Source of the DNA: Crotophaga sulcirostris
Taxonomy: Eukaryota > Chordata > Aves > Cuculiformes > Crotophagidae
Length of the DNA: 64,000 nucleotides
Assembly: GCA_013397455.1 (NCBI GenBank)
Contig: VYZB01000195.1
Coordinates: 8,341-72,340 of the forward strand
Reading direction: 5' to 3'
The notes under the pieces were generated by a model. It was not told the origin of the DNA. It did not search any database and saw nothing but the letters and a program-made list of their open reading frames with translations. Positions 35,925-50,200 of the stretch are shown in pieces. The translations under genes and the position numbers were made by a program. How positions within the stretch are numbered: position 1 is the stretch's first letter; every line of letters starts with the position of its first letter.

Positions 35925-38900
35925 ACCCTTCATCTGCATTGACTTGGTGGGCTTGACTTGATATTCCAGAGATTGGGAGCTACGTGCAGTCCATGACTGT
36001 TATGTGCAATTGTCAGACATCCATTTTGCAGTGATTTAATAATGCTGGGGAAACAAAATATACTCCATTACATGTTAAAATCAAGAACCACAAACCATAT
36101 CTGTGGTATGATCAAATAAAACTTATTTCTCCAGATATGGTAAATCAGGAGTAAGGATCATCTGCTGTCTAATCTCATCCCTTCTTTTACATCATTCACT
36201 GCTAAACAGCTAATTTAGTATTTTGTTCAAGTGAAGAGAACTTGTAGCTTGAACTTCAGCATCAAAAGTGATAGTCTATTTTAATGGAAAATAAAATAAC
36301 AATAAATAGGCTGTTGAGCTGAGCTCTGGAAGTGAGTATGGAGACTTCCAAGGAATATGCTTGTCTAGCACAGAGTATGTGGCTACCTTTGGACCAAGAT
36401 TTCTATGTAGTTAAGCTGATCAGGGAGCAGTAAAATCTCATTGCAGTAAGTTGCTGGGGTGCTCTTGGGACTCTTTTGTATTGCTGATCACTGCAGCCTT
36501 TTGCTCACGAAGGAAAAGCCGCTATTGGGAATCAGCTCATGCTAGCTCCATTCCTGATGATGACGTTGTCCTTACAGGTTTCCCCTTGCCCTGGTGGGTG
36601 CTTGGGTGCAGAGCTCACACACACCCCACTCCCCAAACCCATGCAGTGAGCCCTGACACTCCTGTGGTGCTGCAACCTTGGCTCGGGGCCAGGCAGAGCT
36701 GCAAGCAGCGTGCAAGGCGCTGGCGTCCCTGCCTCCCACTGCCGGTTTGGGCAGAGTCCCTCTGCCTGGTGCAGGGCTAGTCTGCACACGCACACGTGCA
36801 CCAGCGTAGCAGAAGTTGTGAATGCAAACCATTGGAGTCATCGTGGCTTCAGCTTTCGTAAGGGTAGATTTGTCCTGGGGTCAAAATGGTTGAAATTGCT
36901 TTCAGCTAAGCATGGTGACTGCTTCGAGTGGCCAAGGAAGTCGCGTTTGGGTAAGTCCCAGCAGAGGGGACACTGGGTGAAGTATTTTAGAGTGGACAGA
37001 GGCAATAATACAGACACAAACCCCTGGTAGGTGCCATGGGCCAGGAGTTCCTTGAGCTGCCCAGCAGCCTAAGGGTTTCAGTAGCTGTCCTTGCTTTTCT
37101 TTTTCTTTTGAAAGTGTTTGCAAAACGTAGAAAAATGCAGCAGGTCCAGAAAAACTGGAACTGTTTGGTGCAATTATTCAGAGCAACCACTTAGCATAGA
37201 AAAATCTACCATATTAAACCTCTGCCTAGAAGGTGCTGCAAATGCAACAATTGAATAATAAGAAAAAAAATATTATTTTAATAACTGTAATCCTACTTTA
37301 AGAGAAACCAGAGCTCAAATATAAGCCTGATTTAAGGTAAGCATAGTATGCAGTTTCTTTATGAAAACTGCAGAAACCCATAGAGAACACAGTTCCATTG
37401 AACTCAGGGAGAGCAGGGGAGATGAGCCAGGCAAGATGGTCCTCCAGGGTCACATGTGCTGTCTGGAAAAACTTATGATCATGCCCTGCACAGCAGTTAG
37501 GTGTTTGTGTTATAACAGTGCGTCACATGGCAATGTAGCACAAGTGCGTGAAGCAGCTATGGGAACACCAACAGTGCAATACCACTATTATAAAAATTCC
37601 TAAAATTCTTGAATAGTACAGTTTTCAGGTTTTCAGTCACTTTTAGAATTGCTGACTCCTCTACATGCTTTCTATGACTAAAGCGTCAGGCCAGATTTTC
37701 AAAAGACTGACCAGGCAATGGCACATACACCAGCAAAATGCAAGAAGTTCCTATTACTTTTGTGTAAGAGAGCCCTTAGACCACACATCTGTGTGTGTAG
37801 ATGTAGTCAGTGCCTCCTGCATTTGAGGAATGACCAATTGACAGTGTAGTGCGACGCTTGAAAGACACTGACTTCCTGAAAACTCAAGAATTCTTGTCTC
37901 CTCTACAACAGGATGCAAACTGCCTCCTGTATCCTCCTCGCATCAACCCTGTGTGCAGTGCTGCGGGAACCAGTTACAATCTGCCGGTTTATTGTAGACA
38001 ATTGTGTGCATGTGTGTGCGTACTCTATTACAGTCATCATAACGTCTTTCAAGGTTCTTCTTAGCAAGGGCAACTGCCGCTGGCATTTTGGCTCTCCTTC
38101 AAACCAGTCTTGTCAGCAAGAAAAACCATATGAACGTGGAGATTGAAATCAGTTGCCCCAGAGTACCAGGTCCGGTTTCATTTTAACAATAAAAGAATCT
38201 GATACCTTTTAGCAGGCAGGTAGTTATTGCCTAGATGAAGGAAGGGTTGTAATAGTAAATCTAGAGTTGCATTCAGATGTGACATCAGCTGATATATAAA
38301 TACTATAATTCTTGCCATTATCCACCCACTCTTTCTATATGCAGGGAAATCCAAATCAAGGGAGAAGTCAAATACTGGGCTGGCTCCCCCAACTCCACAA
38401 TTACGTGCTAGTTATCCTGAACTTCCTCTACATTTGCAGGTGGCTAGAGGGGCTTGAATCCTAATGCTATACTCAATTTTGTACACTGTTTACATTAATC
38501 TACAAAAGCTTGAGCATGTCTGTGCTTCCAGACACAGAAGACTTGAGGACAAAATAAATGTTTGAAAGTTCCTGGGCAATTACTGTTATGGAAAGGCTCT
38601 CCTTCATAAACTAAGTTGTAGTTGTTATGCCCTGATCTCCTATGGTCAGGGTGTACACTGGAGCTAAACATCCAGTTTACTGATTCATACTAAAATTTGA
38701 GATGGGAAGTTTAAAAAAGGTATTGATCAATGGATGCACATTACCTCTTAATATGACATGCAGAATAAGCCAAATCTGCCTCAGCAAATGAACGAATCAT
38801 GGATTCTTTAGTATCTGAACACCTTATCACTGTGTCAGCTACACTGTAACAGGTGTAATGACTTCTAGAGTTTTATCCAGATAGTTCTTTAATGTTGTCA

Positions 38901-41900
38901 CCACTGCTAAATGTTAGTGGACTACTCCTGGTGGCATATAACAGTGAAGGTGATATCCTTGTCCTTCAAGAGAGATTCCAGAGTGATTTTTTGCCAAGTA
39001 CACTTTTGTTTCCACTTGCTCCAATTTATCTTTGTGACTGTGAAAATGAACCTGGCCAATGTCTTTTTCTGATTGTGGTCATAGCTTGTTGATCTGGAAG
39101 AGAGCTGTTAGCAGTGTGTTAATTGCAATCCGAAAGCCGTGTTTCAGAGCCCCAGCAGGATGGTGGCTTCTCAATGGTACAGGAGCAGCTGTTGACGGTG
39201 GCTCTAATTGCTGCCCTGTACTCTTGATTAAAGTGGAGTTGGGAGGGGGGGAAAGCCCTGCTGGGCTACAGCTTAACAGCTCCCCTTATGAATTATCCTT
39301 CCGAAGGTGCCGCTCATTCTTCTAGTCGAGCACGGTGGAATTATTCTCACCCATGCAGCTTAATCAGCAAGAAGTGCTCTTGGCATATTGTTGGGAAGGA
39401 AACTGCTCTCTGCCATTGAGCACTAGCTAGACTGTAGCTGCCAAGATAAATAAACAGTTAGGTTTGTGGATCTAGACATCTCCTAGACAGGGTTGCTGTC
39501 TGCATCCAAAATTTGGTATCGGAAAGAACGGGAATTTTTGCTTTTCAGTTGTCTTCCCCCTCCAACACGTGACGTGTCTCATTTTTCAACAAAATAAGCT
39601 GAAAACTCAGGGCATAGGTACATGCAGTTGCTGACATGGTACACCTCAACCTATGGGAAAGCCTTCTGCTTTCCTGTTAGGCTCTTTAGACGTGCATGTT
39701 GCTCTCTTCTATGGGCACAGAGACAGAGTAGCAGTGCTCGTGCCTGCCTCTTGATGTCTGTGCATTAGGGCAGTGTGGAAGACTGTGGAGGACAATTAAA
39801 TTAGGTGATGGCTCTGGGTTGTTTTTTTTTTTCTAGTTGGCGTAAAAGTGAAAAATATGAAATGTCATTAGTTAAAAACAAACCCCCTGAAAGCAGTTAT
39901 TTTGACGTAATTAAGATACTTTAAGATATTGTTTCAATTTTAAGTGTTTGAAACTCAATTATAAAAACTTCAGAAAGCAAATCTGTTACAAAAAGTAAAA
40001 GCTGCAAAAGTTTAGGTCTGGGAATTACAGATGGCATGCTATTGGGAAATATTTTCACAAGGGAAAAAAATGTTGTTTGAATTCATGAAGAGATTTAATT
40101 TTATAGGCAATTTACCACTTTGATGGAGTAACTTTATCAACATATCTTGAAAGAGTTTTACCATCTATCTCTTATCTATGTGGGTTAATTTTGCGTGATG
40201 AAATTGCTTTGTCTTACTTGTGTCCTTAAATTGATAGCAAGCTGATCCTTTACTGAGCCTACTCCCTTTTGATCTGATGCTACATTTGTCTCAGTCATAG
40301 AAAATGTTGCTCAACAGGATATCAGTCCCTTTGACATTTTCCTGGGATACACAGTACCATGCGATCCAGTACCACACGTGCCTTAAAGCAGGAGTTTGCA
40401 ATCTTGCAGATTGAGCAAGGTAGAACTGGGGTGCTTTAATCTTTGTACAGCTTTAAGCAATCCAGAGAAGACGTTACTTCAGTATTAGATTGTATGTGTT
40501 TGCTTCACTGTGGTTGGTAGGATCTATTAAAAAAATGGTAAGTATGTGTTCAGTGGAAAATCTTCAAAAGGAAAACCAAATTAAAGAAAGCAAACAGTGT
40601 TGTTTTCTCCAGTGACATCAGAAAGCTCATTTTGCATCCAAATCAATCAATCATCAGGCATTTTTCAATAGAAAAATGGGTAGTAGGAAGGATAGGAAAA
40701 GGACAATTCTATAATTATCTATGATTTTCTGTACTGTTCTATTTTGACATTAAAATAAATTTTGACTGCTCAAATAACTAATTTTCTTTGTCTTTGGTAT
40801 CTCTCTTAAAAAGAGCACAGTTTTGAAAGCATTTTTTTCAGAGGTACCTTAAATTTCTCCCTCTCAGTACAGTTCCAACTGGCTGTAGGAAGTCATTTAA
40901 TATAGGATAGGTAAAAGTGGGGGCTGAGAATTTAATATACCTGACAGCTTTTTCTTTTTACTTACTTGTCTATCAACCTAAAAGCTAAAGCAAAAAGGGA
41001 TGCAACCAGTAAAGTTGTTGAATAATTTTAGTGAGCTTAACCACATGTTTAGCTTGAGGAAAAAAAATAGTTAGTTTTATATCTATTTTTTTTAATCCAA
41101 AGCAAAGGACCCTCCTTTTTCCTGAAGGCAATTTCAAGCTGTTATCCTAGAATGAAAATTGATAATTGTTATAGCTGTACTCAGTTGATCTTAATTTTAG
41201 TGACGCTCGAGGCTAACAAATATGAAAATATCATCTTCCTGGCTGATAAACTGGTTAAATGCATTGGTGTAAGATTTTGATGAAGAAGCAATAGTTAATA
41301 TTTGTTACTTAGCAAAGAGCGGTTATAATTCAGGCATTGGAACTAATTCAAATAGGGAGGGAGAAAAAAGTCGTTCAGCAGCAGTATGGAGTGTTTTTTT
41401 TATATATGCAGACACACACAAACATTGTTAGACAGCATAAAATGCTCTCATAGCAAATGGTTTGCGTTCCTTTCTGAGGAGATAAAGACAAAGGTTCCAG
41501 TGCTCCACTACTCGGCACAAATAGGAGAACAAGGAGTTAGACATTATGAGGAGGACAGAGATTGGTGTTAAGAGGCTTAGTTCAGATGAAGAAAGAGACT
41601 TTGGGTACACCTTCGTATTTCTGATGATACTGTTCTTTAGCTCTGATCTGTATTTTCCTGTAGTGTCAGGACTTGCTGTGTTTAAAGTTAGAGCAATCAG
41701 TAACAAGACAGTGTATTTTGTCAAATCTGCACATTGTGCATGAGAGGCATCATGGATCGTTGTATTAAATCCTCTGATCTTGAAGGTGCTGCACCATGTA
41801 AGTTTTCCCTATAAAATGTAATATTAAAATTAATTAGAATTTTTTTCTTTTTTTCCTCCATGTGACCCTTCAACAGTCCCATCAGAAACACTGCAGAGAT

Positions 41901-42855
41901 ATTAGAAATCCTGCTTCATCACTGTGTATGCAATGCTAATTCATAGAGATAGCTTCTATATATTGAAATGGAAATATTTGTAATGTCACTTGCATTAGGA
42001 TTTTAGATGATCTTAAAGTAGACTGGTTGAAGTCTGCAGTCGTCTTCTGTTCCATAGGGAACTGTGTTTTTCTGCTGTATACAAGTATTTGTATTTTTAT
42101 TAGATAGGAGTAAAAGGTAAGAAACTGTGACTATTTGAGCAACTTGAATACTGCTGTAATGAAATAAACCAGATATTATGGATTCATTCTAGGGCATGGA
42201 GATATTTATGAAGTAAGATTTTATTTAAGGGCTTAAGTAAAGTACTTATAACATCTCCTGTGCCTCTTATAGCTATACATGTAAGTTTTATTTGAATAAA
42301 TGTAATGCTATTGCTAACAAAGATCACAATCAGAACCTTGAAATGCAGCACAAAGTTCTCCACGATAACAATATTCAAATAGTAAGTAGAGGGATGTTCA
42401 TTTACAACACATGCAGTCCACACTCCCAGCTCAGCCTGCAGGAAGCAACAGCAGAAAATTAGGCACACGTTGAGATAATATGGTGATAACTGGATAGAGA
42501 GGCAAAGATGCCAGTTCAGCAGTGTGTCATACTTTAATTATAATTATACACAATCATGCAAGCTCATGAGACTAGAAGTGTCATAATCATAGAAGAAAAG
42601 CAGGTGAGAAGATAAAATAAGGCCCTTAGAGGCAAAGCAATACAGGCTTCTTTTGATGACTTTGTGATAAAGGAACAATATCAAATGCTAGGAGCAAAAA
42701 CTGAAACTTCACTCGTTAAACGTCAATCCCATCAATCTAGTCTTCCCTTTGTTTCTTAACTGTAACCCAGAGATGTTTTTACTATGATCAGTGCTGTTCT
42801 CTAACTTCTACAACCTCATCATTTTTTCTGTGAGTTTTCCTTAAGAGCATTAAGA
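35925..42855. other. Noncoding single-copy DNA
   Basis: I see no supported gene. A GC-richer stretch at about 36.57-36.80 kb has overlapping frames on both strands without splice context. A motif-dense candidate regulatory block at 39.10-39.42 kb is listed separately. From 39.8 to 42.8 kb the DNA is AT-rich and featureless to me. Confidence 0.55.
39100..39420. promoter_or_regulatory. Candidate conserved noncoding element
   Basis: The block differs from its AT-rich flanks in having balanced composition, several CpGs (near 39131, 39144, 39196, 39301, 39311, 39328 and 39334), and repeated TTAATTGC, CTAATTGC, GATTAAAG and GTGGAATTATTC phrases with homeodomain-type cores. This is pattern-based; no factor or target gene can be named. 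Confidence 0.25.
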
Positions 42856-42857
42856 AA

Positions 42858-42962
42858 ACAGAGACAGAAAAGATAAATAACTTGCCAAAGGCCAAGCAAA
42901 GCACCTGAGGTGGAGTCAGGCACGGGACCCAGTTCTCCAGGCTCGTTTGTTTAACTGGCTTT
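42858..42962 (-). mobile_element. MIR-like SINE remnant
   Basis: Read on the plus strand, the order AGATAAATAACTTGCCAAAG, a GGCCAAGCA block, GGTGGAGTCAGG, GGGACCCAG, TCCAGGCTCG and TTTAACTGGCT follows the reverse complement of the tRNA-derived and core part of MIR-type SINEs. These are ancient amniote SINEs found at low copy in birds. Divergence is high, as expected. Flanking tRNA-like boxes are too decayed to function. Confidence 0.6.
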
Positions 42963-42964
42963 CC

Positions 42965-45900
42965 TATTTTCCACCTCTTTTCTGTTCCCTGTCAGTCCCT
43001 CTATTCTTGTTTGCAGTATAGGGGACTTTATAACCCTGTATTTCTTACAACTGTTTGAAAGCTCTACAAGAGTGCAATAGTCCTGATTGTTTTTGTTCAA
43101 AGACGGGGGCGTTTCTAGACATGTCACATGTTGAAAAGTGAATGACTTTTGGCATATAGTCCTTGGTTTTCAGACATAAGGGACACATGCAAGGAATAGC
43201 AAATACATGGCTGAAGCCAGACCGCGTGTGTCTAAGCATACAATGCTTTATTCTGTACTGAAGGCCTAAAATGGGAATTTTCTCTGCCTTTCTAGACAAG
43301 GGAGCCTCCTTTTAGGTATTACCTGCTGTACAAATATTGGCCTGCTCCTTAAAGCTAGTTTCATAGAAAGTTGAAGGCAATCTAAGGAGGAGAACATATT
43401 CTTTTATATGTGTTGGATAAGGTAAATGATATCATATGAAATGAAGGATTAAAGCATGCTTGAGCTTGAAGCAATAGATATAAAGGACAGGAATTATTGT
43501 TTACTTACATTTTTCAGCTGGGTGTGTGCAATCAGTTTTGCTGGGGATTTATGTATCACATCAGTTAATTTACAGCCTTTGCCAACTCCCATAATGTGCA
43601 CCACACCAACAACCTCTGTCATGAGCAGCTCATCCAGGCCCCTGTCCACTCTCTGCTTTCTTCTCTCTTTACACTTTTGCCTTTACGTGTCTGCTCTTCC
43701 CCTGGTGCATCCTTCCCTTTTCTTGCCGTTTTCCCTGATTACTTCCCTGATTTCCCAATGTGCAGCGAAGAAAGCTTCAGAGAAGGTTAGCCTTCTGATA
43801 CCCCAAAAGCTGCGTGATTCCAGGCATGGTTCACCACTGGCTTTGTAGTTAGGATCTCCCTGGAGATGTTTGATTTTGTGCGTGTTTGTTTTTTCTTTTG
43901 TTTTCTTTTTTTCTTTCTTTATTTCCATGTATCTTTCTCTAAAGAGGGCAAGAGCTGAAGGTCTTACTGCTGACACAATCTTTTGCCTATCCTGAATTAT
44001 GGATTCTGCCATGGCTTTCTGACTTTAAAATGTATATGATGTCTCACCATGATGCTGCTTCCCAAAATATGTTGTCTGTTTCAAAAACACTTGGTAAATG
44101 TATTTAGGTGCCACCAGTAGCAGCCTTTGTTATCTTAAGCACATTTCCCCAAAACTGAGGTACTCTTAAAGAGCACAAAAATTAAGAAAAAAAGAGAAAG
44201 CTTCCTGGATGTTTTCATCATGACTGCTACTTTGTAAACTTGAAATCTAAGCTTTATAATGAGGATGGTCCTTTCACACCAAGAAAAGATAATGACTGAA
44301 CACCTTGCTTTACTACTTTTTTTGTTTTGTTTTGATTTGTTGAAGTTTAGAAGCTTTATTTCCTGCTTATCAAAATGTTTCAAAGCATAATGGTGCTAAG
44401 ACCTTTCCTAGAAATCAGGTAGAAAGAGCTAGGGCTTGTACCTTTGATGAAGACTAAAAATATGTATTTCAGTGATTTATGACCCACACAACACATTTTA
44501 TAGTCCACACTATGACAGGGTCAAAATCAGTCATAGTAATATAACAATAAAATGGATGAAAAAAAATACAGACAGATCTTGAGACAAATTCGTATAATTA
44601 TACTTAATGTAAAAAGAATAAAAACTGTGCATAAAGGTCACTTAAAACGTTAAGAAGAGCAATGGAAGAAAGTAACACAGTTGGAAATGCATATGGATTT
44701 ACAACTGTTTAACCACAACTATTTGAAACTATGTAAAAATTTCTATAAAGAGTTTAAACAAACAGAAAAGCTTTCTGTATATAAGCTATGCTATGAAGTA
44801 AGCTTGCTCAACAATAGAATTGTTCACCTGCAATAAATCAAACTCTTACAAAGTAATTCATGTACGTCCCTTTATTTCTAATGGCCAATAAGTAGGAATA
44901 ACTCTACCAGATCAAATTTCCTTCTGTTTCATCAGTGAAACTGGTAGTTGGGTTTTGCTCTTCAAGTGTTTTGTATGTGATAGTTGGAAACTTTAGGTAA
45001 GTTGCTGACATAACAGGGATTACATTCAGGTTTCCATAGAGAATTCAGACCTCGGTGCTTTGTTTTTCAGAGTCCTTTTGAATTCCTACAGCAGCTGCGA
45101 AACAGAGGTTGGGCTGGGGGTGGGATTAAGGGTATGGTTGGGATGTGGGCAGGGGTCCAGATGAACTGGGCCAGAGAAGGGCAATCTCTGTGAGTGTTTG
45201 TCTAGTCTCAGTCTGGATTTTCTTGCCGGTAGCTAAAAGTAGTAGTGTGGCAGTCTGTATGCACAGAGGCAAATGAGTGGTTATTAAGACTACAACTGAG
45301 GCTTTTTGAGACATCACAATGGTAGCAGAAATATCCAAAATCATCTCTCCCCTCCTAGTTTCCGCTTTGAGTGTGAAAACAAAGTTTTGCCTTAGAAATT
45401 GTTTCTGGATTTCCCAGGGTATCAACTGGACAAATGGAAAATTCACAGTCTCCTCCCAAGCCTTGCTGTGTTTGTATTCCTTGCACTGCCAAGGCAGCCT
45501 CAGGAGAGTTTTCCTCTAGCTTAAAACGGGGAGGAGGATGGGTTTCTTGGCTTGAAGAGGAGGGAAGCAGATAGGGCAGAGCTGTGGGCAAACACCAGGC
45601 ACGTTGGGCTGTATTGTACCAATAACAGTGGTGTCAGAAGGCCTGCAGTGCAGGCCAGTAACAGCATAGAGAGATGAGGGTCACACGGCTGCTTTTGGGT
45701 TTGTTTGTTTTTATTTGTTGTTTGTTTTTTTTCACTTTAGAGGTGTAATTACAGTTGATCTAGATGGCCTTGTATTGATCTTTCTAGAAAAGCAAGCCCA
45801 ACCTATGTGAGCCAGCAGATGAATTCATGGGATTCATACAGATTTTTCATAATGACTTTTGTATTTGCCCGTGCAAGTAGCTGGTGTCTTCCTCCTGTCC

Positions 45901-46990
45901 TGCACTTAGAGCATGCAAGGTGGTTGCAGGAAGAGCAGGTGCCCCCAGAGCAGTTGGTGGTAGGACCTTGGCTCCTTTAGAGGAGCAGCAACGTCCAGGA
46001 GTAAAGGCACACTTTGAGCATTTATTTTGTTTCACACTCACCACTCCTCCTCTTAATGAGATCAAACTTTAATAAACATTATACAGAAGGCTGATACACA
46101 GAAAAATTCTTTCAGAATGAAAAATCTGTTTGCTGGTTGAAAAAGGGTAACATAGCAACTCTTGTGTACTTTGGTAAAAAAGCAATGCATAAAAGTTGAC
46201 TCTCTTCATGTTTCTCTGTGATTCAGGCTGGCTGGGTGTGGCAGCTGGGGAAATTTGATCCACCAGCTATTTACATAAACCAAAAAGTGTTTGTCTAAGC
46301 ACCAGGAGACAAGGGCCTAGCTGGATAAAGTGCGGTTAAGAGTTCTTTTTGCAGAACAAGCCCTATTTGTCATCCAAAGAGGCAGGCAGATGCTTATGTA
46401 GCAGGATATAAATTTTTGAGGACTTGTTAAAATCTTTTCTTTTGCAGCATGGTAAGCCTTTATGTCCTCTACCCTTAGAGACGTGAGTGCCTGGCTAGAG
46501 AGAGAAAGGTGGAAGAGTGCCTCCCGTTTTCCCAAAATTATCTTTTTAGGCCTTCCAAAAATAGAGTACAAATACACTACAAAGTGAAAAAATAAATTAG
46601 TTGTAAAAATTATTTCCATTTTTCTTAGAATGCTTATGAGAGCAACTGCAGAAATTTAATAATTACCTATTCGTTTTCATAATTAACTATTCCACCTGTC
46701 AAGTAGGTCTAGTTTCAGCTGATACTAGCCATGTAAAGCTCTAATTTGTAAATGAACTGGCAGAAAAGACTTCAGAATTTAACATTAGATGCTGATTTCA
46801 ATACTGATAAATTGCTTTCATCCATTGAGTCATGCCTTGTTGTCCTTCCAAATGAATGCAAGCACCTTCTCCTGGAAATGAGTCACCCCTGGAGATGGGG
46901 GCCAGTCTGACCTGGCTATTGTCCATGTATAGAATGTACAGTCAGATGCAGAACTGCTGTACTGAAGCATTTTACAACCCATGATATGTT
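42965..46990. other. Noncoding DNA
   Basis: I see no supported gene. It contains a T/C-rich low-complexity tract at about 43886-43923 and a GTTT-rich tract at about 45700-45732. Open frames such as plus 43456-43848 are rich in Ser, Leu and Pro from pyrimidine-rich DNA and are not convincing. Confidence 0.55.
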
Positions 46991-46993
46991 TAT

Positions 46994-47224
46994 CCTCATG
47001 ATATTACTATGACGTAGAGAAATACTCTTCATTCCATTTTATAGCAACGGAGCTGAGTCCTGACATTTTCAAATATGTTGAAGCAACTGTCTTGAAATTA
47101 GTGGAAGCTGAGACACCCAAGCCTGACATAGACTCCAAGCTGACACTGACTTTTATGGGAGCTGCATGATTTACCCAACGTAATCCAGGAAAACTGGAGC
47201 AGAGAAATCCAGATGTGTCCTAGG
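46994..47224 (-). mobile_element. Probable MIR-like SINE remnant in two blocks
   Basis: The first block (46994-47056) ends in ATTCCATTTTATAG-CAACGGAGCTGAG, like the MIR phrase around CCATTTTACAGATGAGGAA-CTGAG in reverse orientation. The second (47166-47224) reads GATTTACCCAACGTAATCC, then CTGGAGCAGAG, then CCAGATGTG, like the MIR phrase GACTTGCCCAAGGTCA and its continuation. The roughly 110 bases between them show no match, so this may be an element split by an insertion or two separate relics. Confidence 0.45.
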
Positions 47225-47229
47225 CAGCA

Positions 47230-50200
47230 AATTTTCTTGCTTTTGATGGAATTGAGCTTTTAGTTATCACTTGTTATTTTAAAAGTCCTGGCCTCAAAAT
47301 CTAAAGAGAATGTATTTATGCTGTGGAGTTTGTGCTTTCTGCCCGCGAATTCACTGCACTAGCAAACTGTAGAAGCTGGTATTTCTGAAGTTCCTGTTAT
47401 AGGAAAAAAAACCTTGAAGCAAAGTAGGGTGAAGTTTTAATATTCACCTTGCATATGAAAACCAGCTCCTCCTTAGCACTCACCTGCTTTGCTCTCTTTG
47501 ACTTGTGCTCTTACGGGTGAGTGGGAACAAGATGAAGGATGATTATTCACACAGCAAAGACAGGGTTATTTTTAGCAAGGGAGGATCCACTTCTGCAAGA
47601 CAGAGTAGTGATATATGCACTTTGGGACTTTGCTGTGGTGGTTATTTGGGATCTTAGACTGCAATATCTCATGGAACCGTGCATGTCTCGGTTTGTGCCT
47701 GCCCTCCAGAGCAGATACAGGGCAAAGCCAAATCTAAAAGTACAGCTTTACTGTGAGAGGCTTTATTACATTCAAATACTTAAAAGAAATGCTTTAAAGG
47801 CACAGACATTGGTAGAGCAGAGGTCCATAAGTGAGAGGACTGATTTGAAAGGTCAATGTGTTCAATGTAGCTGTATGTGTCTTCCCATAGGTGAGGCTGG
47901 GAAAGGATTGAGCACATTTTCCCCAGGACAGCTCCATGCATTTTCTATTCCTGATCAAGATCTATTCATTGGGCAAGTGCTGTTTAATCAAGCAACAGGA
48001 AAAGGGTGTGTGCTGTCTTCAGAAGTACAAAGAAATCTCATTCAAAGACAGTCGTGTTCTTAAAAGGCTGATGTTTAAATTAGACCTGCCCAGACAGGTC
48101 TGGCATGTTTAGTGTGACCCCCTTTTACTGTGGATGTTCCGGTTATAACTATGTTACTGCTTCCATTTAAAATAAAAACACAACTGCCATAGAAAACATA
48201 GATCTAACCAAGTTCCAAACAGTTGTCAGCCCCTCTTGTGAGCAATGTTTCATGATAAACCACTGCTACTGAAAAGTAGCTACAAGGAAAAATTTTAGAA
48301 GAGTACATAAAAGATCAAATTCAGTGGACAAATTTAAGCGATGGTGTGTTAATTAGCAAGGGCAGTATGGGAGTATTGACACATCTTTTTGTTTTATTCC
48401 AGTATGTGGGCTTCATTGGTTTTGATGCCGTTCAGACCTAAATGTGTTAAAGGTTCTGTGACTGTGTTTTGTCCTAGAAACCAAGGTGTGTGACCTTTTT
48501 AGGTGCATTAACAGGAGAAGCCGCATAGCATCTTTGATAGTCAGAAGAGTGGTGTTCTTGGCTTGTCAAGATGTTTTTTCTCCTTTTGGTCATACTTTCT
48601 TTATGCAGTTCTACTTCACTCTTCCAATATTACATATGATGAAAATGAATCTTAAGGGTCACCAAGGCTTATTTTAATCTTGTCTGCTATGACATGCTGT
48701 AGCTTTGCGGGTTATAATCAAATGAGATTGTGCTTTGAGATGTGCAGCTTTTCATTTCTGGTGTAAGGGCAGACCACCCTGGTAGCTACTAGAGTCCATA
48801 TGTTCAGATTTTTCCCTGGAAGGCCTGTTGGTGGGTTACGGTGTGCTGCTGTCTTCACCAATCTACTGGCAGAAGTAGCAGATGCTCAGCATAGGTCTTG
48901 CAGTGAGTCATGTATGGAGAATGAATGACCCATCTGCAGGCAGCGATGGGTGCCGGGAGAGGTGTATTCCCACTAAGGCTCCTTAGGAGCCACTCCCAGG
49001 CTGTGCTACTTATGGGGATGAGTGCAATGTTCAATTCTTGAGGATTTACCACTCCAGCATTCCCTAATTTCACCTGGTATTCACTGTTACCCTTCAGCCC
49101 TGCAATGTCAAGGTCTCTGTAGAGAGGAGAAAGATGTCCATGGCATGGGTGGTGACTGCTGGTGGTGGGGTACCCCTTGAGGTAGGCTTGCAGAGCTTAG
49201 GACTCCTTTTCTTCTCCTTCTTTTATTGGTGAATTCTAGGAAGCTGTATTTTACACAAAAGCATCTCACCTCTGCTTAGAAAACATGGGATTGGAGGGGA
49301 TTTTTCTTTTGATTGATGTGAGGTGGGATAGGGCAGAAATACGGATTATCATGCTTTCCAGTGGAACCTCACCTCAAACTGTGCTTCCCTTCTTCAGTTA
49401 TGACAAGCAGTTGGAGCCATTTACTAGGGTTCATTACAAATGATGTTGAGTCTGAACCCCGATGGACAACAAGAAGATAAGTTGTTGAAGGAGAAGTCAG
49501 GAACTGCTCTGAAATAGCCATCTCACAGGCAGGAAACAGCAGATATTGCTTTATTGAAAGTAGGAAGCTTTTCCCCACTTGCTCAGAGGAATGAACCTTG
49601 AAGAGATGAACAGTGGACAGGATAAGGGTTCAGTCTTCACCCTTTTCTATGGATGAAAAAGGAAAAATCCTGTGCATGTGAGGTACTTGAAGGGTGCAAA
49701 TGAATTCTGGTATCTATAAAAGGGAGTCTGGCATCACATCTAGAGATTTCAATACAGATCCTTTGCAAAGGAGAGGAGGTCAAAGATTTGCCTTTCCTTA
49801 CTTAGGTGAACTTGATGCCAAAAATCTTTTGTCAAATGTAGAAATTACTGCCTTCTGGTTAGATTTTTCCAGATTACCACATTGCCTTTGCATTCTGGGC
49901 CCTGTGTGTGTGTCCAAGGGACACCTCCTTGTTGGGGAAATATCTTGCAATTTTTTGTGCTGGTTGCCTGTTTGCTTTGAGAGGAAGAAAGGAGGGTGGG
50001 AGCTCTGCAGGATACTGGATAGCTGAAGGTCTCTGCAGTCTTGCTGCTTTCAGCAGAAAGATTCAAAACCATTTAGGAAGGTGATTTAGTCTATAGTGAT
50101 TTGAAGATTTGCCACTATAACTCCTTCCTTTTAACCCTCTTTAAAAGCTATGTTTGAAGTAGATCAGGTCCATGACAAGGCAGTTTCTGTGACTGTTGCA

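Noticed and set aside
48489..48560. CR1-like phrase (GGTGCATTAACAGGAG and following)
   Set aside because: One short resemblance without the flanking CR1 blocks.
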